Assembly (NCBI GenBank): GCA_016806645.1
Contig: JACSYO010000384.1
Span: forward strand, 1,432,501 to 1,496,500
Origin: Ophiodon elongatus
Taxonomy: Eukaryota; Chordata; Actinopteri; Perciformes; Hexagrammidae
Direction of reading: 5' to 3'
DNA: 64,000 nucleotides
Part shown: positions 12,461 through 23,707 of the stretch, piece by piece
How positions within the stretch are numbered: the first letter of the stretch is position 1
Layout of the letters: every line of letters starts with the position of its first letter
Position numbers and translations under genes: made by a program
The notes under the pieces: generated by a model
What the model was told of the DNA's origin: nothing
Database searches by the model: none
The model's input: the letters and a program-made list of their open reading frames with translations, nothing else

Positions 12461-13619
12461 CACAAGAAAGAAGAACAAAGACCTCAAAGTCGAAGAAAAG
12501 CGGAGGAGAAAATGTTTTCCGCTTGACGGGGTCACATGTCAACCTTTAGAAAAAGGGAAAAAAAGTGGGAAAATCACATTCTGACAGGAGTGTGACACTG
12601 CTGGAAGAGCAGCTTTGAAATTCATTGTAGGTGACAGGCAAACAAATGCTCAAGTGTGACTACAGCTGGGAACAGCTGTGTGTCAAGCTTCAAGCTGGCT
12701 CCATTTATTTTCTAATCTGACACGGTACGCTAATGGTGAACCCTGTGGTATATTAAGCTGCAAAAACACTTCATTCCATGCAACACCATGCTATATCTAT
12801 CGCAATTAAACATTGTCTCAAATCTTATTAAATCTAATTTACCTACAACAGAGTGTGAAGCAGCAGACCATCAAGTGCTACGCGATAAGGAAAATGCTTC
12901 TCCTCGAAAATAAAAAAAACACTGTGGGGGTTTTCAACCAAATAAAAAGCATAAAAACACAGTAAGGCAGCAAGACAAGAGACAACAGTGCAGCAGCAAT
13001 GCTATCGGACCTGCTACCGCACAGTTAAATATTTCCCAGCTTATTCAGCAGCTTGACTGCGTCGATTCTCTGACAGCTCTCGGCTTTCTTGGAAACCTCT
13101 CCTGATTCATGTCCTTTGCCAGGCTGCCGAGTTGCCATCGCCACTTGCCAGGTTTGGTGTTGTGTCTTTATTTTACGGGGTGGTGGGGAGGAGGGTGGAG
13201 GCAGACAGAGCCAGAGAGAGCTATATTTCGAGAGGTGTCTGTGACATGATAAGGTGGGGAGGGGGGTGGAGGTGGAGGGGGGGGGGGGGGACGGGGGGAT
13301 CCAAACTCTGACGAACACCTTCCAACTGACATGCATGTGTCTGCACGCCCTGAGTTCCTGAATGCGAGTCTTCATAGACACAACAGACAAAAATAGTCTG
13401 TCTTGGCAAGACTCGGAGGCAAAGACTTTGCAGGGGGAACAAAGTGGGGGGTAAATTTATTGCTGCAGAATAGTTATCGTGAAAATTTCATTTCTTGTGA
13501 AGCAAGTTTTGAAAGGAGTGAGACTCGGCAGAGAACACGCAATCAAATTGAAAAAGGTTATGATTCATTTTTAAATCAGTTTTATGCAAACCACAATATT
13601 CAGTGAGCCAGTACCATGT
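12461..13619. other. Non-coding interval with a G-rich block
   Basis: No gene seen. The minus-strand frames at 13025-13442 are proline-rich only because they read through the G-rich tract. Apart from that tract the sequence is ordinary AT-rich non-coding DNA. Confidence 0.6.
13248..13299 (+). repeat. G-rich low-complexity tract with a 14-G run
   Basis: Several runs of three or more G separated by one to three bases, including 14 consecutive G at 13277-13290 and a run of 6 G just after it. More G-runs lie upstream at about 13178-13202. The pattern meets the usual G-quadruplex definition on the plus strand. No gene context suggests a function. Confidence 0.85.
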
Positions 13620-14368
13620 ATTTATAAAACTTTAAGTGGCACTCACTTTACTCTCTCTGAGTCTTACAATTATATTGGAATTTGGCTTGGCAGCAGACTC
13701 ATTCAAGATTCATATTCAATATTTGACTCAGAAATTCAAATTCAAATTATGTGTCTTGTATAGAATTAAAGGATTTATATCTTCTTCCAAAGGTAAAACT
13801 ATTGTGCAGTCAACATTCATGTCTGGCCTTCACTATGGAGTTATTCTGCAGAGTCATGCAGCCCAATCAACACTTCAACTGTTAAACCCTGTGCATCATT
13901 CCGCTTCACTCTTTATCACCGATGACAAATTCCAGACACACATTGTTCTCTGGATCATCTCTGTTGGATGGTCACCTCATGTTATTAATGTATTAAGCTC
14001 TACTGTTCAAGCTTCCAAACTCCCTCACATCTCTTTTCTCGTTCATATCCAGAAACTACAGTAATGATTCAGTAAATACTTAACCCTTAGATATCCCCAA
14101 TAAACACACTTGTGTTGGCCAAACTGGTTTCAGGAACTACGCACCTTTTAAATGAAATGAACTGCAAACTGCCCTCAAACTAGAGTATTGCATTCCCCTT
14201 GGAGATTTTACAGCTTTATCATCTGTTTTTATATGATTCTTGTTGTTTTATTTACTGTGTTGTTTCTGTTTGGTTGATAGAGTTCTTGTAAATGTTTCAT
14301 GTTCTCGGGTCTCTGTTGGAAAAGAGATTTTTATCTCAATGAGACAGCCTGATTAAATAAAGATTAAT
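13620..14368 (+). mobile_element. 5'-truncated LINE (L2/CR1-like), RT C-terminus plus 3' UTR
   Basis: A relic of a non-LTR retrotransposon. The frame at 13641-13688 reads ESYNYIGIWL, matching the Y-x-Y-LGIWLD motif found downstream of the catalytic core in many fish L2/CR1-type reverse transcriptases. After a one-base shift near 13689 the conserved thumb-like part continues at 13690-14062: SFKIHIQYLTQK, LCVLYRIKG, TIVQSTFMSGLHYG, LNPVHHSASLFIT. The 3' UTR follows and ends in the fish LINE tail GGTCTCTGTTGGAAAAGAG, TCTCAATGAGAC and ATTAAATAAAG (about 14309-14365). The catalytic part of RT and the endonuclease are missing, as expected for 5' truncation during target-primed integration. It is not functional. 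The exact 5' edge and any target-site duplication could not be fixed. Confidence 0.88.
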
Positions 14369-16750
14369 CTAAATTTACCAGTCGCGAGTCTGTTAATATT
14401 TTTACATTGTGTGTCTGTGTGTCATCATGGCAAAATGTGGTATTTGAGACTCTTACTGTCGTTCGATGTATACATCTAATGAGCTGCAACCGCAGAAATT
14501 AAGGCTCCACTGTGTGATGTCCTTCTTTTTACTTTTGGGTGACATTTTCATGAACGGAACAGCAAACAAACAGAGCAGATCATCCTGAACTGGTTTGCAC
14601 TTATATGCATCTTGTACATGGGGTCATTTCAGGTGATTTTCCTCCCCTGGTAACCTTTCAAGTATGCCTTGCAGTTCCCACCAAAGGTCTTCAGGTCCAA
14701 AAAGGTGCATATATTAAGAGGAGACACTAAAAAATGTAACTAATTAAACTTCCCTTGTAGATTAATTACATTAAGACAATATTTATTTGTTTTCTGAAAA
14801 TGTGAGTTTAAATGTGAGCTAATTTGCATTGTATAAAAGAGAAAGCTGAACAACTGGATGAAGCCAGGTTAACAATTTTTTTTTTACAGAGAGAATTTGT
14901 ATATCTGTTTGTATCACTCAATAAATCATAAAATACTGTCAACAGCAATGAAAAACATTTTTGCCATGTTTTTAGGAATAAAATGTTATATCAAATCAGT
15001 CTATGAATGATATATGAACAAACCCCTCAGTAAAATACTTCACAAAATTGATAAGAATGAAAATTAAAAGTTTGGTAGTGTAGTGCTGCTGCTCAAAAAA
15101 TACTATATATCACCTTAATACTTTTTTTTTTTACATTACAAATTTTATGAAATAAATTAGCAAATGAGGCTTTATCTGAAAATCTACAGATGCAAATAGA
15201 CAATGTGTCTTAAAATAAACACCAAAATATATATTTTGGAAGCAAAATAGTGCATGAAAAACAAGCAGGTGACCTTAAGTAATCAGTTTAAAAGAAAAGA
15301 TGAACTGATCCGAATAGATCTGTGGATTATTATACCTGATGCAAAATACAGCTGACACAAATAGAGACGTAGAGCTGCATGATGGTCGACCAATAAGAGC
15401 AGACAAACGAAAAAAAACAATATTATCTTCCAATTCTCATGCACATTTACATTGCACCTTCTTCCAAAGAGAAATCCTGTGCATTTAATAGCTGTGTATT
15501 AAAAATGATCCCAGGATGATGGTATACCATTCATCAATCCCGGCCCCTGGGTTCCAACTTCATCCAGCATGCTTCGAACCTCTCCTTCACCGAATAATAA
15601 ACTGGTGTCACTATCTTAGTCGCATATACTAATTTAGGACCTACTAAAAATTCCTTTAACTGTTAGATTAGATGCTTAATCACCATGGTAAAGATGCTAT
15701 ATATGAACAGTTTCATACTAAATGGTCCAATTTCTACTTTCAGCTCTCAGGAATAATCATGTGACTTCATAAGCTCCGAAATGCAATGTGTCATAACTCC
15801 CCCCTCCTTCTTTGTACGTTCATAGTCATACATGCATACTAATGTAGATATTAATTAGCGGCCTTGAGATTGTGCCAGCGGCTTTAGAAGGTAGCCTTAA
15901 ATCCATGTTGGCAGCATGCTAAGACCATGGCTGTGATCCCTCACAGCATATGAGATGTGGGAGTGAGGATGGAAAGTGTTTTATGCTACAAACCCAGTTA
16001 GGATTAAGATGTCTTTCTCCCCTACACTACGTGTTCTGGCCTGAGGTCTTAACTAATTTAAATCCTGCTTTGGATTCCTGACTTTTTCATCTGCAGACCA
16101 TCTCTGTATTTAAAATGACAGTTGCCCATCAGTGTCACAGTAATTGATAAGACCATACTCATATCCAAACCATTATTTAAAGATCGGCACATATGGTTTG
16201 TGCCAATGGAAAGGCAATGTGTACGCATGTATCTTGGGCAAGCAAGTTATTAAACTGTGTGAATTTGAGGTAAAAATATAATGTGATTTTTGGGCTCTAT
16301 ATATCTCAAAATGTACCAGATTACGAAGGGAAAATTAAGACTTTACGCAGTTAACAATTTAAATTATTTTTGTTAATGTACACTGTACCAACTGATATGA
16401 ATAACAATTCAGATCATTATTACTATTGTAATGAACTCAAAATAATCTTGCAAAATCTACATTGCATGTTGTAACTGTGCTATGATGTAAGGTAAACCTT
16501 TTATCGGTCTAAAGGGCTGCTAAGGAATTTTGGAATAAAAAAAGAAAAGTCAAATGTCTCAAAACGTGACCCCATATTTAATTTTATTAAATATGGGACA
16601 CTGTTACAGTCCTCTGGCTTTTTTGTATAATGAGCAAGGGATTTAAAAAAAGGAGTTATAATGTTTTCAAAATAATAAAAATGTTTGTTGCCATTTTAAA
16701 GTACATAAAGTTAAGCACTTCTTCATTTACTTTTCCCATTGAAGCTATTT
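14369..16750. other. AT-rich non-coding interval, no gene seen
   Basis: Very AT-rich, with many poly(A)/poly(T) stretches and no open frame long enough to list. No repeat family was recognised. It lies between the LINE relic and the MITE and may include older unrecognisable transposon sequence. Confidence 0.6.
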
Positions 16751-16752
16751 AA

Positions 16753-17074
16753 AGGGACAGTTCAACCTAAAATCAAAAATACATATTTTTCCTCTTATCT
16801 ATAGCGCTATTCATTAATCTTGTTGGTTTTGATGTGAGTTGCCTAGATTTGGAGATATTGGCCGTCGAGATGTCTGCCTTCTCCCTAATATAATGGGACT
16901 ATATGGCACCTGGCTTGGTGCTCAAACAGCCCAAAAATACATTTGAAAAACTCAGCAGCAATATTTCAGTTCAGAAATCATGACCCGGTTACTGTAGATA
17001 ATCCAAAGGCTTTGTTGTGAGCAGTTTCATGATACTGAAAAGACGTATTCTTGATTTTGGGGTGAAATGTCACT
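16753..17074. mobile_element. MITE-like non-autonomous DNA element
   Basis: A 23-base terminal inverted repeat is visible: left arm 16756-16778 (GACAGTTCAACCTAAAATC...) and right arm 17049-17071, whose reverse complement begins GACATTTCACCCCAAAATC. They agree at 19 of 23 positions. The interior, with phrases such as GAGATATTGGCCGTCGAGAT and AAATCATGACCCGGTTACT, is one I recognise from many percomorph genomes. About 320 bp and without coding capacity, it fits a non-autonomous cut-and-paste element. I saw no clear target-site duplication, so the superfamily is not assigned. Confidence 0.82.
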
Positions 17075-17177
17075 TCAGGTTCTGTTTTACTCTTCAGCTT
17101 GAACAGGAATGCCTTGCAGTGGTTCTGCCTTGTATTACAAAGCCACTAAAGTATCCATGTGCCATTGTGTGCGTCAA

Positions 17178-17398
17178 GGGCGACTGTGGCTTAGTGGTGA
17201 GCAGGGTCGTCCTTCAATTGGAGGATCGGCGGTTCGATCCCGGGCTCTACTAGTCCATGTCGATGTGTCCTTGGGCAAGACACTTAACCCTAAATTGCTC
17301 CCGTAGCTGTGTGAACGGGTGAATGATGTCACGTAGTGTCAAAGTGCTTTGAGTGGTCAGAAGACTGGAACAGCGCTCTACAGGTACAGGTCCATTTG
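17178..17398 (+). mobile_element. tRNA-derived SINE, near full length
   Basis: The 5' part resembles a tRNA: GGGCGACTGTGGCTTAGTGG with an RNA polymerase III A-box-like word (TGGCTTAGTGG, 17187-17197) and a good B box (GGTTCGATCCC, 17231-17241). It is followed by the fish-specific body (ATGTCGATGTGTCCTTGGGC, AAATTGCTCCCGTAG) and a 3' end with GTGCTTTGAGTGGTCAGAAG and AGCGCTCTACAG. It lacks the folding of a real tRNA and is not a tRNA gene. A weak similarity between GTGTGCGTCAA just upstream and CATGTGTCAA just downstream could be a decayed target-site duplication. Confidence 0.88.
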
Positions 17399-18719
17399 TT
17401 CATGTGTCAAAGTTAGTCTTTGTGAAATGCATCACACTGTATTTTGTTAACTTCAGTTTAGTTTCCTCCGGAATCATCTTCCTGGTTCCTTCGCTTCAGA
17501 CAATTACTGATGTATATTGTCATCAGTACAGCTGTGCGTAGGTTTGCCAGCACTGCTGTTGCTGAATAAACAGACACAAGGCCAACATCATTTCCAACTG
17601 TTGAACCCAAAACTTGATTAAAAAGCATCCTTTGAACAGAAACATCTACACTGTGATGGAACCTGCCTTCATCCAATTTCCTTCTTTTTGTATTGATGTT
17701 GATTTTGTTTTAGCAGGCTTTGATGTCGCCCACCCGGACTCAGGAATTACTAATATGTGCCAAGATAAGGCAGTAAACATAACAGGAAATCCACAAATGT
17801 CAGCAGTCCAAGGTCATTTAAAAAATGAATGAGTCATTACAATAAAACAATCAACTATGTTCAGTATAAGCAAGAAGTAAATGTTGAGGTTTTCAAGGTT
17901 GATTTTTTAATTATTAAAACCCAGTAATTTTAAATAAGGGATCTAAATGCACAATGATGTTGAAGCAACATAATGCAATTTTTGGAGTTCTCCAAATATC
18001 AGCACAAAACCAACTGCCAAAAAAGTAAACATGACAGTGCATGAGCCAGATTGCAAAGTTGCATTACTACACTGACAGAAATGTATACAGTTATAGTGCT
18101 ACAGTGAAGTTAGTGACCAAATCATGAATTGAATGCCTTTATGGCAAAAACAAGTGACAAGATCAAAGTTAAATCTAACCAGACGTTCAAGCCTTATTAA
18201 CACACTACTGGAATGAAGTGGATATTTATACTGCTGGGGATTTTACATAGTGGACTGGTACCTGGCCAATTCATTTTTGGTCATATTATTCAGATATACT
18301 TTTTTTCTTTCGGCACTGGATACAAAAACTCTCTGCATGACTCAAAATTTACAACTGATGTGAGGTTTCACCTTTTCCAAATGGCTCTCCATGCTGAGCA
18401 GGCTATTAAGTTTGACTGAACTTCCGGGATTTACACCCAAAACTCAGTGAGAACTCTCATAATTTTCACTGTAGTGTTCATTGTTATAAACCCATAAAAG
18501 GAAACACAAGAAGATCGAAGAAAAATAATGAAACCTATATTACAGACTACTGATTCATGTACTGCATGGTAGGTGATGTGTGGTTTAAATCTGCTGATTA
18601 AAGAAATGTCAAATGCAAATAGGGAAAAGGGGGGTTTAAGACAGTGACATTTGCAGAAATCCCCCAGAGCCTTGACAAAGGTATATGTAGCTAAGATTTT
18701 AAAAAAAAATTATCGGTTC
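17399..18719. other. Non-coding interval, no gene seen
   Basis: AT-rich sequence between two repeats. Frames up to about 72 codons have no recognisable features. Nothing else stands out. Confidence 0.55.
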
Positions 18720-19312
18720 TGTATTTGGAATTTGACACATCTTGACAACTGTTGGATAAAGTGACATAGGATATGGCACAGATGTTCAGGGTATATTCAA
18801 GGTATTCAAGGATAACTCTTGTTGATAAAAAATATATATTTCCATATCTACAAAACTGGCAGAGATATTGATGGTTCCCAGTGAATTTACTGTACTGACT
18901 TTGGTGATACAATGACCTTTCTTCTGGAGTGACCAGGAGGTTGCCATTCTTGGTTCAGAGCAAAATTATTTGATGGATTGTCATGAAATGTGGTAAAGAC
19001 ATTCATGCTATCCACAGGATGAACCTTGACCTGGCACAAATTTCAGTTTGCTCAGTTTATGAAAAATTAGAAAAATGCATACCATTCTCCATTGCCCTAA
19101 AATTACTTTGTGTCTAGTGCTAGAAAGCAAACTTTAGAAAGCTGACACTGGAACCTAAGATGGCGAAGGGCAAACAGTACACTTGATAAGCATGCTACCA
19201 TTGTCTTTGTGAGCAGTTTAGCATGTTGATGTTAGCATTTAGTCCAAAGCACCATTGTGCCCAAGTACATCCTCACAGAGGTACCAGCATGGCTGTAGAC
19301 TCTTCGTCTTGC
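18720..19312 (+). repeat. Old teleost dispersed repeat with internal duplication
   Basis: The block contains phrases known from an abundant fish interspersed repeat: CTTGACAACTGTTGGATAAA, ACTTTGGTGATACAATGACC, GACCAGGAGGTTGCCATT, GATGGATTGTCATGAAATG, ACATTCATGCTATCC, GCATGTTGATGTTAGCATTT, CACAGAGGTACCAGCATGGC and TGTAGACTCTTCGTCTTG. The phrase around TTGGATRRA-TG occurs twice (about 18748 and 18972), consistent with an internally duplicated structure of the family. There is no coding capacity. The copy is diverged and the transposon class was not determined from sequence. Confidence 0.72.
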
Positions 19313-19528
19313 TTTTTATTGTTTGGTGTTTCCTTATTTTAAGAAAATATGATCTTATGATTTAGATTATCAGCAGCAAAGCAAACAAAATAATTGTCGC
19401 CGTTTTAATCGCACTATTACCAACCCAGTCGTCCGAAAAGAATGTTAGTGTTGTACTTTTCTGCAAACCACGGATACAATAAATTATGACATTTCTGAAC
19501 CAAAAATACGTTACATATTAGCCTGACA

Positions 19529-19656
19529 GGGCGACTGTGGCTCATTGGTAGAGCAGGAGTCTCTCAATCAGAGAATTGGCAGTTTGATCCCCGTCTCCAC
19601 TACTCCACGTCGATGTGTCCTTGGGCATGACGCTTAACCCCAAATTGCTCCCGTAG
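19529..19656 (+). mobile_element. tRNA-derived SINE, 3'-truncated second copy
   Basis: Same family as the element at 17178: GGGCGACTGTGGCTCATTGG (A-box region), degenerate B box AGTTTGATCC (19581-19590), then CACGTCGATGTGTCCTTGGG and CAAATTGCTCCCGTAG. It stops at the CCCGTAG phrase and lacks the 3' part seen in the first copy. The B box has lost the usual GGTTCGA form, so it is unlikely to be transcribed. Confidence 0.87.
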
Positions 19657-22600
19657 TAATGATATCAGGCTTGCATCAACACACAATGCCGTGTGGTTAA
19701 CCAAACATAATTTGGTAGAGTTTTGAAGAAATATCAACATCATGGTTTGAGTTAAAATAAGAACTTACGGTGACAGCCGTTACACCTTAACCTAGATAAA
19801 TATAAAACATTCTCAGCAAACTCACACACCCAACGTTACGCACCGGCTTTATGTAACTGTGTATGTGCAAATAGTCAACATTTACTGTTGGTTTCAAACA
19901 GTACACAAACAGCGGTCTCCTGAGTAGAAGTCCTGTGTTTGTTTGACCCACGCACCACCTCTAATTATAGTAGAATGTCCCCTTGGTTTAACACTTTATT
20001 ATACCATGTAAATTTCTATAACTCTCACTCGATATACAATGTCTTTTGTTGTATCTGTGTTTTGCAGAAAAATACAATACCTACATTTATTCCTGGCGGC
20101 TGGGCTGCATTTACACACCGAATAACACTCAATAAACCCTGTCTTGCTATTCGCCATAGCAGTTTCCAACTACCTCAGGATAAACTTACAGGTTTACTAA
20201 AATTGGACACAAACAAATACAATGACAGCTGTATTTGTGTATACAGGACCAAACAGGGGGTTTGTGGTGCAAATGATGCACCTGTCGCTTCGACTTAAGC
20301 CTGAGCTAGCACGGTGGTGCCCTACTTCACCGCAGGTGATTGTGCACATAAACACACAGTTACACGTTTTCCACGTGAACAGTTGTTCCCTTCCTCCTGC
20401 CTCAGGCAGAAGGTCTCCTTGGCTGACCTTAAGCTGGACTGCCGCAGCTCGTTTGCATCATATGAAGCAGACCGGTTTATAGCTCCAATAGAGTAAAGGT
20501 ACAAGGTGGAGGGGGAGGCATGTATAAAGATCATTAAGGGATGACATATTTCTATGCAGCAATAAAAGCTCTCATATACTGCATCATTACAGGTACATTA
20601 TCAAGATATGACCGCTCTCATTTTAGGGTTTGCCATGAATAACGGCATGAATAATGCTATTATATTGGAGTGTTGGGAGTGAATGCTTGAACATGTACAT
20701 AAAGTGAGACCTTAAAACCTATGAGGTGTGTGAACAATCTCGATGCGTCTTGTCCTTAAAGGGACATTACAATTTTTTGGGCCATCTCAGAGGTTTAGCG
20801 AGTGGCCATGGTGAAGGAAAAACCTATAAAATAAAATTGTAGAAATTTGCTAGCCTTCACCAACAGTATATTTAATATATGTCTGACAAAAATTCCAATA
20901 GATATTTACTTATTATTTTATTTCTTAGAGTTCTGCCCCCTCAAAATATGTAGTTTCACATTGCCTTTAGAAACAATCCATATCATGAATGATTACACTA
21001 GATCACTTAATCTCATATTACTTTATGTGATTTAATCAAGGGCCTTGTTCTCAGAACGTATGTGCCAGGAGAGTGCCAATCTTGATTTGACAACCCCATT
21101 TACTGGTATTAACATGTGACCCGCTATCTTAATAATAACGTCTTCGCATTTACACATGGTAACCAATCTCGTTACATAAATTCTGAATCCCCACACTGCA
21201 ATGACATCGGATCGTAGTGTGTGCGAGACTACTTCCAGATGACGTTTGCCAGATCTAATCACATTCCAATCGCAACGGATCGGTGTGTATTTACATTCGC
21301 CTTTTACCTCTCAAGATAAGATATCCAGACAGAGATCACATGGTTATACCTGGTGGAAATTGGGTCACCATGTCCGGGAGCTGCTGGGTACATGGCATGA
21401 AACAAATATCAACATTCTCCTCTGGCTTTTGGTTTGATTGAAAAGAAGCAAATATTAAACTATTTATTCAAGAATGCAATTTCAGCTTTTTCTTTTTACT
21501 AAAACAACAGTCGAGGCATTGAGCTGTCTATGCAGTGCTATTTCATCAGGGCCCTTCTTTCAGTAGCCTGGATTCTGTCACCTTGCCTGTGTGAGTCTTA
21601 TAATGTCCCTGCACAACACAGGCTGGTTGCCTTTCTGGGTACCCCTCCACACCCACCTCCCACCTCCCACCCACACATAAACCAGCACAACATCAAACTC
21701 GTATCCCATGTTTTGGAAGACTTTTTTTTTTGTTGCAAACAACGTCAGCCCCCCCCCCCGAGCCTCTGACCTGGCTCTGACAGCTTTTGTGTTCAGGATC
21801 AAGTATGAGGCTGACGAGTGTGTCTGCGGGGCTAACTATGATATAGCACCACGCTGTCAAAGCGTATTGAGGACCAAATTCTTGCATGCTGGCCCGCAAG
21901 GGTAATTGGCTGTCGCCTAGTAGGTGTGCTGTTTAAATAAAATGGGCCTCATTTATCAAACAGTTTTCTACCGTATTTAAAAACAGAGCAGTGTTAATAT
22001 ACAACAAAGTAATTTACACTTCACATTTAACATTATCTAGGGACACATTAAGCATGAATTGCTGATGTATTAATCTTTTGTTTTATTAATTCATTATATA
22101 TGGAGGTATACTGTATGTCCGTTAATAATTTAATTTGATCTAATTGAAATGTAATGTCATATAAACATAAACGTGAGCATTATTAATGACTAAATTGAAA
22201 TCCAACTTTTGTTTCCATGCCTGAATATGCAGGTATGGCCAAAATGAAAATTGCCAACATTTCTGCTAAATTGATAATTAAATCATGTTTTGCGTATACT
22301 TTTAAGTATAACAATGACGTAATTATAATGAAATAGAATGTTGAAATGGACTACGCTTTCAAACAAATGTTAACACCCAAACCTGCAAATTAGGGTTTTG
22401 CATTTGGATTTGCATATGAATTTGAATCGTGTCCTGATTTTAGCTCCTTGCTTATGAAAATAATATGTAAATTTCCTTTTCATTATCATTTTCATAATGT
22501 TCAATTTAATACGTTTTGATTTTGACAGATTTCACAACAGGCCTCAGGGAAGTTCCTGGCATTATGAAAGTTTTCACTTCAATAATTTCTATCATTAATA

Positions 22601-23603
22601 TTTCATATGAACTGTAATATTAACACATCTGCTGTCTATCATTGTCAAGTGTTGATCAGGTGAAATGATGCAGGCTGAGCTTACGTGACACAGAAGAGGC
22701 TAAAAGAAACAACTGTGGCCAATGTTTTCCATTCAAACCTCCAGCACATTCATACATCATCTCCCTCTTTCCAATGCATTCTGGGAGGGAATGCATGAAT
22801 TCAACCTTGTCTCACTTCACAGCCCCATTTTCAATGCACATTGAGCTGTATGTCTGAATGCCAATGGCCAGCGGGCTGACACTAGCTTTCCAGGCGTCAG
22901 ATGCCCAAGCCGGTGACCCGTCCCAGCTCGCAGTTCCCCCATCCAATCTACCTGTCACTTCTGCCAATGACAAGACACGCAGAAATGGATACCGAAACGC
23001 CGCTGCATATTGACAGTGGCAGCTGCAATTCACAGGCAAGGGGAAGCTTATCTCCAGCGAGCAGCTTCCATTTCCTCTACGTGAGAGAAAGGGAGACAGC
23101 CAGAGACTGAGTTGGAGACAACGTGTCCAGACAGAAGTCTATATTCCGTTCTCACCTTTGCTCACCCTCAGCAAGAGCATAATGTTTGGTGACTCCAAAT
23201 GTCTCCTTTGGCAACAAGGGGCAAGAGTTGTCTAAGAAAAAGGCCAAAGAAGGCACAGATTGGATCAAACTTCGATTTTGGAAGGTTTACATGTGGACCT
23301 TCCAACGTTTTATGCACCAATGTCACAGGGAAAATCACAGAATGCAGGAGTTATTCACCTAAGTGCACCAGCCTCAGACATTGGTAAGAAAAAGTCCAGA
23401 GTTGTTTTTTCCCCAACCACTTCTACTTACAAGTCCTTCAAACTAAATAACACAATCCAAAGTTTTTAACTGCCTGCCCAAAAAGCCCATTCTGTTCTGA
23501 TGCTCAATCAGCTCAGCTAGAGTGAAGATTCACACGAGCATTTTCTGATCCGTCACCACCATGGTTCTGATTTCATTGTTAACTGTATGAAAAAAACCTG
23601 CGA
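19657..23603. other. Non-coding interval, no gene seen
   Basis: Frames up to 119 codons (19939-20298) have no domain or splice context. 20756-20830 begins AAAGGGACATTACAATTT and could be a repeat edge. 21180-21345 contains several CpG and GATCGGAT-like words and may be an old DNA-transposon piece. A C-run (about 21751-21760) and a T-run (21721-21730) are present. 22430-22700 looks like conserved non-coding DNA, with many TTTTCAT/ATTA words and no repeat character. Confidence 0.5.
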
Positions 23604-23604
23604 C

Positions 23605-23622
23605 TAACCCTAACCCTAACCC
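23605..23622 (-). repeat. Short interstitial telomere-like repeat
   Basis: Three perfect TAACCC units (TTAGGG on the minus strand). Too short to be a real telomere remnant. Such patches are common inside fish chromosomes. Confidence 0.8.
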
Positions 23623-23684
23623 ACCTTTGCTTCTGACAGAATTACTGGTGAGAGCATTTAACTTTGCTTAGGATTCTGGATTCC

Positions 23685-23707
23685 TTCAAACAACCTGGTT
23701 GTTTGAA
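23685..23707. repeat. Perfect 11-bp inverted repeat with 1-base spacer
   Basis: Left arm TTCAAACAACC (23685-23695), a single T, then right arm GGTTGTTTGAA. The near-perfect palindrome could extrude as a cruciform. It lies about 60 bases past the telomere-like patch. Confidence 0.92.

Noticed and set aside
13025..13442. Proline-rich protein on the minus strand
   Set aside because: The prolines come from the G-rich tract; no other coding sign.
17178..17250. tRNA gene
   Set aside because: A and B boxes are present but the sequence continues into a known-style SINE body and does not fold as a tRNA with a sensible anticodon arm; annotated as a SINE.
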